A DNA stretch of 64,000 bases from contig CBDFGE010000002.1 in NCBI GenBank assembly GCA_965247055.1, positions 223,671 to 287,670 of the forward strand, written 5' to 3'. Each line of letters opens with the position of its first letter. Positions within the stretch are counted from its first letter, which is position 1. Positions 25,668-33,628 of this stretch are shown here, one piece after another. Both the position numbers and the translations under genes were made by a program. This DNA comes from CBDFGE01 sp965247055. GTDB taxonomy: Bacteria; Chloroflexota; Dehalococcoidia; Lucifugimonadales; JAGWBF01. The notes under the pieces were generated by a model. The model did not search any database. It was not told where the DNA came from and saw nothing but the letters and a program-made list of their open reading frames with translations.

Positions 25668-26504
25668 TCAGACGCCACAGTAACCCTCACACTCGTTGCC
25701 GAACCCGTCCGATTGCCCGTCCGTTCCCAACTCCGCCTCATCGGGGCTGACCGCCTGCGCGAGGGGCACCCGTCGTGGATGCAGATAGGGTTCTTTGGCG
25801 AAGGCCAGCCTGCCCCGCATGTTGGAATCTATCTCCACCGCCTCGGCGAACAGCTCCGGCCATCTGCGCTTGGTCTCGACCCACCGCTGACGGGACTGGT
25901 AGGGACAGCCGACGCAGGCTGAACGCTCCAGTGGCCGGTCGTAGCGGGTGTTCCACCAGTGGAGGCAGTCTTTCCTGGACATCCCAGCTTCGATGAGGGG
26001 GTAACGGTTCTGTATCCATCTATCGCGAGAGGGCTTCATGCGAATAGCCTCGTCGGTGGAGATGCCCAGCCACAGCTCGACGGCGGTGCCGGACGGAACA
26101 CGTTGTCCTTTCGTGAGTCCCAGCAGCTCGCGTATCTTCCGCTGAATCGGCCTTATCTTGTAGTGCTCGGTACATTGGCGACGACCCATCCCGTCGCTCC
26201 CTCCGTCACGTCCCTTCAGATAAACGGGAAGGTCTACGAAGCTGGCGTTGCCTGAGTGGTTGGTGAAGGTCTTGACGTCCTCGCGGAGACTCCGCCCGTT
26301 GTCCACGACGTACACGGGGAAGCCGAGACGCTCGGCGAGCCAATCGAGGTGAGTGTAGAGACTGGGAGGCTCCCAGTGGGTGTCGGCGAAGATGGCGCAG
26401 TTGGGGATGGCGTCGAATGCTCCCTGGCTTGCAATGAGGGCCATGACGGAGGACTGGACGCCTCCGCCCAGGCTGATGACCGTCAGAGTGTGTGTGAAAC
26501 GCAT
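25668..26504 (-). CDS. PP-loop ATP pyrophosphatase (PAPS-reductase-like)
   Basis: 278 residues. The N-terminal PP-loop VISLGGGVQSSVMALIA binds ATP as in PAPS reductase and DndC-like proteins. The core contains CAIFADTHWEPPSLY, RQCTEHYKIRPIQRKIRE and a cysteine cluster SACVGCPYQSRQRW, plus a C-terminal CEGYCGV. Such genes are common on phages and integrative elements; substrate unknown. It overlaps the upstream small gene by ATGA. A second, N-terminally truncated copy lies at 39772-40560. Confidence 0.8.
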   Translation of the reverse strand: MRFTHTLTVISLGGGVQSSVMALIASQGAFDAIPNCAIFADTHWEPPSLYTHLDWLAERLGFPVYVVDNGRSLREDVKTFTNHSGNASFVDLPVYLKGRDGGSDGMGRRQCTEHYKIRPIQRKIRELLGLTKGQRVPSGTAVELWLGISTDEAIRMKPSRDRWIQNRYPLIEAGMSRKDCLHWWNTRYDRPLERSACVGCPYQSRQRWVETKRRWPELFAEAVEIDSNMRGRLAFAKEPYLHPRRVPLAQAVSPDEAELGTDGQSDGFGNECEGYCGV

Positions 26505-26713
26505 CAGCCCTCCTCCCCGCCGCCGTCCGGAGATAAGTCCGCACGAGGCGGGAGCTGCCTGTCCCTCACGGCGTACTTGACGAGCAGGGTGAAGAGGCGG
26601 CGCAGCCGGTCCTGGGCGTCGGGGCCGGGGTTGAAGTCGATGCTCACGACCCGCAGCTCACCGGGGTCTTTCCTGGTGCCTTTGGGTTCGTGCTGGTTCT
26701 TGGTCTCTTCCAT
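26504..26713 (-). CDS. Small accessory protein of the PP-loop gene
   Basis: 69 residues from ATG 26713. The conserved-looking core is LRVVSIDFNPGPDAQDRLRR followed by LFTLLVKYAV. Charged termini, no known motif. The stop overlaps the PP-loop start (ATGA), so the pair is co-translated. Function unknown. Confidence 0.6.
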   Translation of the reverse strand: MEETKNQHEPKGTRKDPGELRVVSIDFNPGPDAQDRLRRLFTLLVKYAVRDRQLPPRADLSPDGGGEEG

Positions 26714-26863
26714 ATCGGTCTTTCAGTGACGCCGACGCTGACCATGTGGGCCGGTTGCACCGAGCCTGCGTTGCGTCTGTTGGTGTCGTTCGGTTCCTCG
26801 TTCATCTTTGTGAGCGAACGCCCGTTCTCCTTCAGTGTGGGGGACCGGAAAGTTGGGCGTAAT

Positions 26864-26903
26864 CCCTTATAGGGGTGTTCATCTTTGAACCCCCCTATAA
26901 GGG
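26864..26903. repeat. Long near-perfect hairpin, copy 1
   Basis: Arms of 18 bp (CCCTTATAGGGGTGTTCA and TGAACCCCCCTATAAGGG, one mismatch) flank a TCTT loop. A related hairpin lies at 27668-27703, and both are preceded by TTGGGCGT. Each is in the leader of a minus-strand gene. The rest of 26714-27068 shows no gene. Confidence 0.7.
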
Positions 26904-27068
26904 TCTGATGAAAGAAGCCAGGACGCACGGCGGGTGTGGCTCGCGGCAGCCGAAGGCCAAGGTTGGGATGGGGCGATGGCTTGGCCTTGAGTTTCTCAGG
27001 GACGATGAGGGGGTGTGAGGGGAGGCCCCTGGAGTTCGATCCAGGGGATGAGGGCGATGCGACGGAAT

Positions 27069-27329
27069 CTATCGGCGGTGGAAGGTACCCTTTGGCAACA
27101 AATGGGCGAGCTTCAACTCCTCGGCCAGGTCCAGCAGCGCAAGGAGGTGCAGTGCGTTGGGCCGGGTACCAGCGCGCCACCGCCTCAACGTGAGGGTATT
27201 CGTCCCCAGACGGCGGGCCATCTCACCCCAGGTGAGGCCGGAGGCGTCCTTGAACCGTTCCAGACTCCGCGGGAAGTCGTTGGGAAAGTGGTGAATCGTC
27301 CTCCGGTAGTTGATACGTTGACGAGGCAA
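27069..27329 (-). CDS. Cro/C1-type HTH regulator
   Basis: 86 residues from TTG 27329. The helix-turn-helix is LTWGEMARRLGTNTLTLRRW followed by RAGTRPN, the usual XRE arrangement. A short leucine-rich helix follows. It starts 5 bp after a truncated HTH reading frame (27334), so it probably belonged to a pair of regulators. Confidence 0.65.
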   Translation of the reverse strand: MPRQRINYRRTIHHFPNDFPRSLERFKDASGLTWGEMARRLGTNTLTLRRWRAGTRPNALHLLALLDLAEELKLAHLLPKGTFHRR

Positions 27330-27333
27330 CGGT

Positions 27334-27590
27334 CTAATCCTCCCTCAGTGAGATCAAGAAGTCCTCTCCCACCATGAGGTCCAGGCCCCCTGGAACCCAC
27401 CGGGCGATGCGGACCAGGGAGCGATAGGCCCCGCCGCAGGGCTCCGTCCCCCGTCGCCACCTGAGCATCTGCTTGCGGCCAACGCCAGGTTGCTTGCGGG
27501 GATGGCCACCAGCACCGCAAGGAGCAGCACCCCGGCGATGAGCGTCAGCCGCATCGCCTTTATGGATTTCAGGGTCGATCTCAGTGCCAA
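27334..27590 (-). pseudogene. Chimeric remnant: exported-protein start joined to HTH end
   Basis: From TTG 27590 (AAGGAGG 8 bp upstream) one frame encodes a clear signal peptide, AMRLTLIAGVLLLAVLVAIP. Near 27490 the coding signal moves to another frame, which ends at TAG 27334-27336 and reads VGRKQMLRWRRGTEPCGGAY then RSLVRIARWVPGGLDL. That is the recognition-helix half of a regulator like the one at 27069. This looks like a deletion joining two genes. Confidence 0.4.
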
Positions 27591-27667
27591 TTCTTCACCT
27601 CCTTGGGGGTCATGGAACAGTGGTTCCTGCAATCGAGTGTGAGCGCCCCGGAGATTGGGCGTGATCC

Positions 27668-27703
27668 CCTATAGGGGTGTTCACCGATGAACCCCCCTAT
27701 AAG
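27668..27703. repeat. Long hairpin, copy 2
   Basis: TATAGGGGTGTTCA and TGAACCCCCCTATA pair around a CCGA loop, with the same upstream TTGGGCGT as copy 1 about 800 bp away. It lies some 75 bp before the TTG at 27590. Confidence 0.65.
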
Positions 27704-27831
27704 ACCCTCCCAAGAGGGGGCCGTCTGTGATGTCATAGCCGTGTACAGAGATTTGAGTTTGTTCCAAAAAGGGAATTCGGGGTCCTGAGCAAGCTGAATC
27801 AGGGGTAAATCAGCCCCTACAGGACGGAAAC

Positions 27832-27844
27832 AGTGAACACTTTG
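27832..27844. repeat. 13-bp direct repeat (left), flanks the gene at 27979
   Basis: AGTGAACACTTTG here recurs at 28856-28868, 1024 bp away, with the single coding gene 27979-28806 between them. TTTGTCGAA also occurs next to both copies. Confidence 0.45.
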
Positions 27845-27978
27845 TCGAAAGGGCTGGTTCCAGAGGGTGGCAGCAGAGTCCGTAGTGGGGACCGACATCG
27901 CTGCGAGGCGTGGAAACGGGCCTCATTGCAGGAAAAGCGGGTCAAAACGACATCGTTGCAAGGAAGGAGGGGTTTGTT

Positions 27979-28806
27979 ATGAGTTCGAGAGGAAGGCCGT
28001 TGGAAAGAACGAGGAGCATCGAGGACCTGCACGAGCTAAGGCTCATGGCGCTGCTTCACGACCTGGTGAGGAAGCATCAGCGCAAAGGGGCGGGGGAGAT
28101 GCTGGGCGTCGATCCCCGGACGGTGAAGGCGTGTCTGGAGCAAGGAGCGCTCTCCAAGTGGATGCGGACCGCATTGGAAGCGCAGCTGCTGTCCAGGGAG
28201 AAAGCGGCGATGGCGGCCCAGCAGGAGCGCATCGAAGCCCTGGATCAGCGCATGGAGGCGTTGGAGCAACAGATCACCAGCGGCCTCGGAGAGATGCGGA
28301 CCACTATGGAGGGCGAGATCAAGGCGCTCAAAGACGAACACGCGGGGGCGCTGCGGCAGTGGGAACGGCGTCTGGCCCAGGTGGAGGCGGGATACGGCGG
28401 AGCGTCAGCGGCCAGCGCAGAGAAGCAGCCCGTGACGACGGGTGTGACCCGGCGGCGGTATCCCGAGCTGGTGACCGTCGAGCCTGCTCTCGATGACGAG
28501 GCGGTCTTCGGTGCGGCGTGGCCGCTGATCGACGAGTGGCGCACGCTCAGAGCGAGTCATCCCATCGGGGGCAAGAGTCTGTCGTGGCTGGTGACGCACG
28601 AGCGTATCCTGGAGCTGGAGCTGGCCATGCTGGAGAAGCACGGGCTGACCTTGCCCCCAGAGCCCATGCCGCTCACGGGGCACTGGAGGAGAAGGCAGCT
28701 ATCCTGGCGCTGGACGGCGCTCTACGACACCCAGAGGGCGCGGGTCAAGCGGGAGTTGCTCAGGTGGGTGCGCCGGATCCTCACCGTGGGCCTGTGGCGG
28801 AAGTAG
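27979..28806 (+). CDS. Coiled-coil protein with N-terminal HTH
   Basis: 275 residues from ATG 27979 (GGAAGGAGGGG upstream). Residues 15-70 look like a helix-turn-helix (LHDLVRKHQRKGAGEMLGVD then PRTVKACLEQG). Residues about 75-150 form a coiled coil rich in Glu, Gln and Ala. The C-terminal 90 residues are helical and basic (WRRRQLSWRWTALYDTQRAR). Not recognised as a family. Direct repeats on both sides suggest a small cassette. Confidence 0.65.
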   Translation: MSSRGRPLERTRSIEDLHELRLMALLHDLVRKHQRKGAGEMLGVDPRTVKACLEQGALSKWMRTALEAQLLSREKAAMAAQQERIEALDQRMEALEQQITSGLGEMRTTMEGEIKALKDEHAGALRQWERRLAQVEAGYGGASAASAEKQPVTTGVTRRRYPELVTVEPALDDEAVFGAAWPLIDEWRTLRASHPIGGKSLSWLVTHERILELELAMLEKHGLTLPPEPMPLTGHWRRRQLSWRWTALYDTQRARVKRELLRWVRRILTVGLWRK

Positions 28807-28868
28807 ACGCTTTCAGGGTGGTGGTTAGGGTTTCGTGGAACTTTTGTCGAACTAGAGTGAACACTTTG

Positions 28869-29662
28869 GGTGGTGAGGCCCAAAAGGTATTGCCAACGGG
28901 GCGATGGGGCGTAATACTGAGATTGTTATCAGGCTTTTCCAGTGTTTCTTTGCCATAGAAACCTGGGGGTCTTTTCCCTGAGCCCGGGATGTACCAGAGG
29001 GATCGAGCCTGGCTCTCCCAACGGCCGCCCAGGGGTCAGACCGGAAGGATTGAGCCTCGCTCTCCCGATAGTCGCCCCGGAGGACACATTCGCAGCGGTT
29101 GGAGCGGCTCTGTCGCTTCGGCCCCTCGGACACTCCCGTATCAAGTACGGGGCAGGCTCTGGTTGGAGTGCGCCCTGGCCGGTTCCTCACGTCTGCGGCA
29201 TGGTTCCTGTGGAACTGGCCGCAGCTTCCCCACGCCCTGTCTGCGATGAACTCTTCGTAGACTGGCCGCGCTTCCTCTCTCCGTAGTCTCCCAGGTCGAT
29301 GCACAACGGATCACCTGGGCCGGGCTGCGTCCTCTTCATCTCCCACGCAGCAGCAACTCCCCTGAGTCGAGTCCCCTGATTTGACCCTGGCCAAGCTGCG
29401 TCCTTTTCAACCCCGCTCCGTCTCCCGCGTCCGACATCCGACCGTGGGCGGAGTGTGTCTTTCGTCAACCCCATCACACATGACCTGCGCCACGGATGCC
29501 GGCGCGGGTCAACAACGGAAAGGAGGCGTCAATGCACGTCAAGGAACTGGTTCCAATGGTCACGGGACTCGCGGTCAAGGCGGGCGGATTCCTGCGGCGG
29601 CGCAAGCGGTCGTGGTCGCGGCGCTGCTGCTCGGTCCGCTTCTGACGACGGGCGCCGGGGCC
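28869..29662. other. Non-coding stretch with degenerate tandem repeats
   Basis: No convincing gene. Two related segments sit near 29000-29070 (GGGAGAGCCAGGCTCGATCC-like, minus strand). Three more share a GGCTGCGTCCTCTTCA-like core near 29325, 29387 and 29450. They are too diverged to be a recent array. At 29532 an ATG with AAGGAGG before it opens a 37-codon frame with an Arg-rich end that I do not consider convincing. Confidence 0.4.
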
Positions 29663-29828
29663 TCACGGGCAGAACTGCAACTCCCCCGGGAGGAAGCTCA
29701 CCTGGTTGTCGTTGAGCAACAGGCTTGTCAGACTGGTGAAGCTGCCCAACTCCGGCGTTATCTCCCCGCTCAACTGGTTGCTGAAGAGATTCAGCCCCAT
29801 CAGGTTGGCGAGGCTGGCCCATGCGTCC
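29663..29828 (-). pseudogene. Leucine-rich-repeat protein fragment
   Basis: On the minus strand the frame reads LANLMGLNLFSNQLSGEI then TPELGSFTSLTSLLLNDNQV, two consecutive 24-residue LRR units of the plant-like type, ending at TGA 29663-29665. There is no start and no N-terminal part, so this is only the tail of a larger surface protein. Confidence 0.6.
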
Positions 29829-29835
29829 CTCTTGT

Positions 29836-29865
29836 TTGCATTACAGACTATTTTGTAGTATAGTC
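29836..29865 (+). promoter_or_regulatory. Sigma70-type promoter overlapped by a dyad, upstream of the ABC operon
   Basis: TTGCAT (29836-29841), a 17-bp spacer and TATAGT (29859-29864). GACTAT at 29846-29851 and ATAGTC at 29860-29865 form a dyad over the -10, as expected for a repressor site. The winged-helix gene at 30585 in the same operon is the obvious candidate repressor. Confidence 0.6.
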
Positions 29866-29952
29866 ATTGCTAATAAACGTGGGCAGAGTCAAGTGCGTGG
29901 TTTCCATACCGATGCTCACGCCCCGACCTACGCGACGACAGGGAGGTGACCG

Positions 29953-30588
29953 ATGGGCGTATCAGAAGGCGAGATGGTGGCGGGCACGCCCGAAGAGAGT
30001 TGGCGCGACATCCACGAGACAATGTACAGGGCGCAGAGCTCCATGTACGTCGCCGGAACACCGACGATACTGCTACTCTGGGCCGCGATAGCCTCTCTGG
30101 GAGTCGGCTCGCAGTACGCCATCCTGACGTTGGCATCCGAATTCGCCGAGCGCAGCCCGTGGATCTTCGGGGCGCTGTGGGGCGTCCTGATGGTGCCGGG
30201 GATGGTGGGAAGCGGGATCATAGGACGCCGGGCCGGCAGGAAGATCGCGCCCGGCGACGCCGCTCGCAGCGCTGGCATTCGGGTGTTCCTCTACTGGCTC
30301 GCGGTGGTTGTAGCGATGTTCCTCATTCCGGCGGCAGCGGGAATGTGGAATGCCGAAAACGGGGACAGCATACCAGGCGTCGTCCTGGGCATATTGTCCC
30401 TGGGATACATCCTGTTCGGCATCATGCACCGCCCCGTGTTGGCGGTGGTGGGCGTAGGGTTCGCAGCAGCGTTCTACATTCCCAACTACCTCATGGACAG
30501 CGACGAGGTTATGTTGGTGTCGGCGGGGTTGATGCTGGTCGTGGTGGCCCTGGGTGCGTGGTGGATACGTAAGAGCGAGATCCATTGA
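29953..30588 (+). CDS. Polytopic membrane protein
   Basis: 211 residues from ATG 29953 (GGGAGGTGACCG upstream). About five or six hydrophobic segments are seen (TPTILLLWAAIASLGVG, WIFGALWGVLMVPGMVGSG, VFLYWLAVVVAMFLIP, VVLGILSLGYILFGI, VMLVSAGLMLVVVALGAWW). No known motif. It overlaps the next gene (ATTGA) and begins a four-gene operon with a regulator and an ABC exporter, so a sensing or transport-support role is likely. Confidence 0.65.
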   Translation: MGVSEGEMVAGTPEESWRDIHETMYRAQSSMYVAGTPTILLLWAAIASLGVGSQYAILTLASEFAERSPWIFGALWGVLMVPGMVGSGIIGRRAGRKIAPGDAARSAGIRVFLYWLAVVVAMFLIPAAAGMWNAENGDSIPGVVLGILSLGYILFGIMHRPVLAVVGVGFAAAFYIPNYLMDSDEVMLVSAGLMLVVVALGAWWIRKSEIH

Positions 30589-30971
30589 CCGACGAACTCA
30601 TCGTCTTCAACGAGACCATCCACCAGTCCACCCGGCTGCGGATCATGACTATGCTGGTCTCCCAGCCCGAAGGGGACCGGCTGGCCTACGGGTTCATTCA
30701 GCAGACGCTCGGCTTGACCGGCGGCAACCTGACGACCCATCTGCGGAAGCTCGAAGACGCCGACTACGTGGTTACGACGAAGGAGTTCATCGACTCAAAG
30801 CCGCGCACATGGGTAGAGGCGACACCGACAGGACGTCGCGCGTTTGCCGAGTATCTCTCCAACCTAGAGAGCGCGCTGAGCTGGCAGCCGAAACATAGTA
30901 TCAACAAGAATTCGCTACCCTTGGAGTATGTCAATGTCGAAGACCCGGGGATCGCCCACGCTGGCGATTGA
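30585..30971 (+). CDS. Winged-helix transcriptional regulator
   Basis: 128 residues from TTG 30585. The MarR/ArsR-like winged helix (HTH_34 type) is clear: STRLRIMTMLVSQPEGDRLA, then QQTLGLTGGNLTTHLRKLED, then the wing ADYVVTTKEFIDSKPRTWVE and TPTGRRAF. It overlaps the ABC ATPase start by 44 bp. It likely controls the operon through the dyad at 29846-29865. Confidence 0.82.
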   Translation: MTDELIVFNETIHQSTRLRIMTMLVSQPEGDRLAYGFIQQTLGLTGGNLTTHLRKLEDADYVVTTKEFIDSKPRTWVEATPTGRRAFAEYLSNLESALSWQPKHSINKNSLPLEYVNVEDPGIAHAGD

Positions 30972-31872
30972 AGTCCGCGGCCTCCGCAAGTCTTACGGTA
31001 AGACAGAGGCGGTGCGAGGCGTAGACCTGCACGTGTCGAAGGGGGAAGTGTTCGCGCTGCTCGGTCCCAACGGCGCCGGAAAGACGACGATCGTGGAGAT
31101 ACTGGAGGGACATCGAGACCGGACCGCCGGCGAGGTGTCGGTCCTAGGCTACGACCCTGGGCGAGGCGAACGCGCGCTCAAACAGCGTATCGGCATCGTA
31201 CTGCAGTCGACGGGCGTGGAGCCGTACCTGTCCGTTGAGGAGACGATCAACCTCTTCCGCGGCTACTTCCCTCACCCGCTGCCCGTCGATGAAATCCTGG
31301 ACGCAGTCGGACTGGGAGAGCAGCGCCGTGCCCGCGTGAAACGTCTGTCCGGAGGCCAGCAGCGGCGGCTGGACGTTGCCATCGGCCTGGCGGGAAACCC
31401 GGAGCTGCTGTTCTTGGACGAGCCAACATCGGGGTTCGACCCTTCAGCGCGCCGCGGCGCATGGGAGATGGTCCGGAATCTCAAGTCGCTTGGCAAGACG
31501 GTGGTGCTCACCACCCACTACATGGGGGAGGCGGAGGCCCTGGCCGACCGCGTCGCTATCATCGTCGAGGGGAAGATCGTCGCAGAAGGCGCCGTGGGCC
31601 AACTGCTGTACAAGGATAGGTCTACGACTATCCGGTTTCGTGTGGAATCCGGCTCGGCCCGCCTGCCCGAAGACTTGACCGCTGTACCCACAGACGACGA
31701 TGACCGGTACGCTATCACGACGGACGGGCCGACCGATAGCCTGCACCGCCTCACGAGCTGGGCTGTGGAACAGGGGATCAAGCTCGAGGAACTGTCGGTC
31801 ACACGCCCGTCACTAGAGGACCTGTTCATCGAGCTCGTCGACTCTCCCGAGCAGGACAGCACGGAAGCATGA
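30928..31872 (+). CDS. ABC transporter ATP-binding protein (multidrug/DrrA-like)
   Basis: 314 residues. Walker A GPNGAGKTT, Q-loop IVLQSTGVEP, signature LSGGQQRR, Walker B LLFLDEPTSG, and the switch His in VLTTHYM are complete. The C-terminal 90 residues match the extension of DrrA/CcmA-type exporters. It pairs with the permease that follows (ATGA overlap). Export substrate unknown. Confidence 0.92.
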   Translation: MSMSKTRGSPTLAIEVRGLRKSYGKTEAVRGVDLHVSKGEVFALLGPNGAGKTTIVEILEGHRDRTAGEVSVLGYDPGRGERALKQRIGIVLQSTGVEPYLSVEETINLFRGYFPHPLPVDEILDAVGLGEQRRARVKRLSGGQQRRLDVAIGLAGNPELLFLDEPTSGFDPSARRGAWEMVRNLKSLGKTVVLTTHYMGEAEALADRVAIIVEGKIVAEGAVGQLLYKDRSTTIRFRVESGSARLPEDLTAVPTDDDDRYAITTDGPTDSLHRLTSWAVEQGIKLEELSVTRPSLEDLFIELVDSPEQDSTEA

Positions 31873-32639
31873 ATGCCTTCGCGCTCGCTCTGAGGCAAGT
31901 CCGCTACGAGAATACCGCCTTTTGGCGCAACCCCGCCGCGGCGTTTTTCACCATCGTGTTTCCATTGATGTTCCTGGTGATCTTCAATCTGGTGTTCGGC
32001 GACGGGGGGACCGACGAGCAGGGCGAGCCGGTGAATACCGCAAACTTCTTCGTGCCGGGGATCGTTGTCTTCGCGGTGGTGGGCGCCTGCTACACCAACG
32101 TTGCCATGGGCATCTGCTTCTCCAGGGACGGGGGTTTGCTCAAGCGGGTCCGGGGCACGCCGTTGCCCGGTTGGTCATACCTGTTCGGACGGATAGCCCA
32201 CTCCGTGCTCATTGCGACCTTGCTGGTCGTGATCGTTACGGTGGCTGGCGTGCTGTTCTACGACGTAGACGTTCCGACGAACACACTTCCAGCGTTCCTC
32301 TTAGCACTGGCGGCCGGTGCCGCCACGTTCTGCGCGCTCGGACTGGCAATCACGGTGATTATCCCCAACGCGGATGCATCGCCCGCCATTGTGAATGCTT
32401 CGATACTGCCCCTCCTATTCATATCGGACGTGTTCATTCCGATGGACGGGGCCCCGGCCTGGCTCATGACCTTCGCCGACATCTTCCCCGTTCGGCACTT
32501 CGCCCTCGCGCTGCACACGTCGTTCCTGGCTGAGACGGGCGCAGGCTTCGAGTGGGGGCACTTGCTGGTGATGGCCGGGTGGCTGGTAGCAGGGCTGCTT
32601 GTTGGCGTCCGCTTCTTCCGGTGGGAACCACGCCGTTAG
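31869..32639 (+). CDS. ABC-2 type transporter permease
   Basis: 256 residues with about six membrane spans. FWRNPAAAFFTIVFPLMFLV and the central KRVRGTPLPGWSYLFGRI motif are typical of ABC-2/DrrB permeases, and the C-terminal FPVRHFALALHTSF also fits. ATG 31869 overlaps the stop of the ATPase gene. Confidence 0.9.
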   Translation: MNAFALALRQVRYENTAFWRNPAAAFFTIVFPLMFLVIFNLVFGDGGTDEQGEPVNTANFFVPGIVVFAVVGACYTNVAMGICFSRDGGLLKRVRGTPLPGWSYLFGRIAHSVLIATLLVVIVTVAGVLFYDVDVPTNTLPAFLLALAAGAATFCALGLAITVIIPNADASPAIVNASILPLLFISDVFIPMDGAPAWLMTFADIFPVRHFALALHTSFLAETGAGFEWGHLLVMAGWLVAGLLVGVRFFRWEPRR

Positions 32640-32774
32640 GGAACCTCCGCGACATCCCTACTGGACTTACAAAGACAGTACCAACTCAAGAGTTCGCTCT
32701 ACAGTACACGTGGGCCCGCCTCGTTGACCATGCTATACTCGTGACGGCAATTTGGAATGCGGAGCCACTCCCCC

Positions 32775-33422
32775 ATGGCCAACAATAGATTCCTTGGGAT
32801 TGCTCTCATCCTATTGGGGGTATTGTTTCTGTTGCCGCTCGTGAGCAACGTCGAAGTCCCGCTGGGGCAGTGGTGGCCACTATTCCTTATGATCGTCGGC
32901 CTCGCCAGCGCCTCTAGCGGCAATCGGAGGGGCGGCCTCGTGGTCATTGCTATAGCGGCCGCATTCCTGGTGTACAACCTGAGCATTCTCAGATTCGACG
33001 TCTCATCTCTCTGGCCAGTAGCGCTTATTGCCATCGGTGCGGCCATCATCTTCGGCTACTGGCGCTTCGGCGCCGGAAGAGTTCATGAGACAGGCACCAA
33101 GTTCAACGTCACCAGCTTCTTCTCCGGTAGTAACCAGAGTGCCGCCAGCGAACGCTTCCGCGGGGGCAACGTCTCCGCCACCTTCGGCAGCGTAGAGATG
33201 GATCTCCGCGATGCCGTTGTGGTTGACGGTGCGGCCACGGTCAACGCTAATGCACTATTCGGCCGCATCAACCTCAGGGTTCCGCCTGACTGGGCGGTTG
33301 ATGTGCGCTCGTCCGCCGCCTTCGGAAGCATTGAATCTAAACGAGCGGAACCCTCTGACCCACGAGCCAGGCTCACTGTCACAGGCTCCTGTCTGTTTGG
33401 CGGAATACTAATAACATCCTGA
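32775..33422 (+). CDS. LiaF/DUF5668-like membrane protein
   Basis: 215 residues from ATG 32775 (ATG 32757 is an alternative). Three to four hydrophobic segments (LGIALILLGVLFLLPL, WWPLFLMIVGLASA, LWPVALIAIGAAII) are followed by a beta-rich C-terminal domain with repeated AxFGxxxLxL-like strands (SATFGSVEMDL, ANALFGRINLRVP, SAAFGSIESK). This is the LiaF_TM plus toast-rack arrangement of envelope-stress proteins. Close behind the ABC operon but with its own 135-bp gap. Confidence 0.75.
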   Translation: MANNRFLGIALILLGVLFLLPLVSNVEVPLGQWWPLFLMIVGLASASSGNRRGGLVVIAIAAAFLVYNLSILRFDVSSLWPVALIAIGAAIIFGYWRFGAGRVHETGTKFNVTSFFSGSNQSAASERFRGGNVSATFGSVEMDLRDAVVVDGAATVNANALFGRINLRVPPDWAVDVRSSAAFGSIESKRAEPSDPRARLTVTGSCLFGGILITS

Positions 33423-33628
33423 ACGTCAGCTAGGGCAGCGAGTCGACCTGCGGCGCCAGTAACGGGCGCGAGCACAATCCCCCTGCGCGCCCGGCCCATT
33501 GGATGCTGTGCCGCGCCTTCTAGAGAGCTACGCGGGAGAGCCTTTATTCTATCGATCGCCCCACCGGTAGAACCTTCGTACTCAGGCTTAGCTTGGCGTT
33601 GTTACCTTGGTAAGAGAGGGAAACGACA

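Noticed and set aside
26864..26903. Rho-independent terminator
   Set aside because: No T-run on either strand, and a second copy sits in another gene's leader.
28852..29477. Long minus-strand frames in the repeat region
   Set aside because: The frames arise from degenerate repeats in high-GC DNA; they lack starts and recognisable domains.
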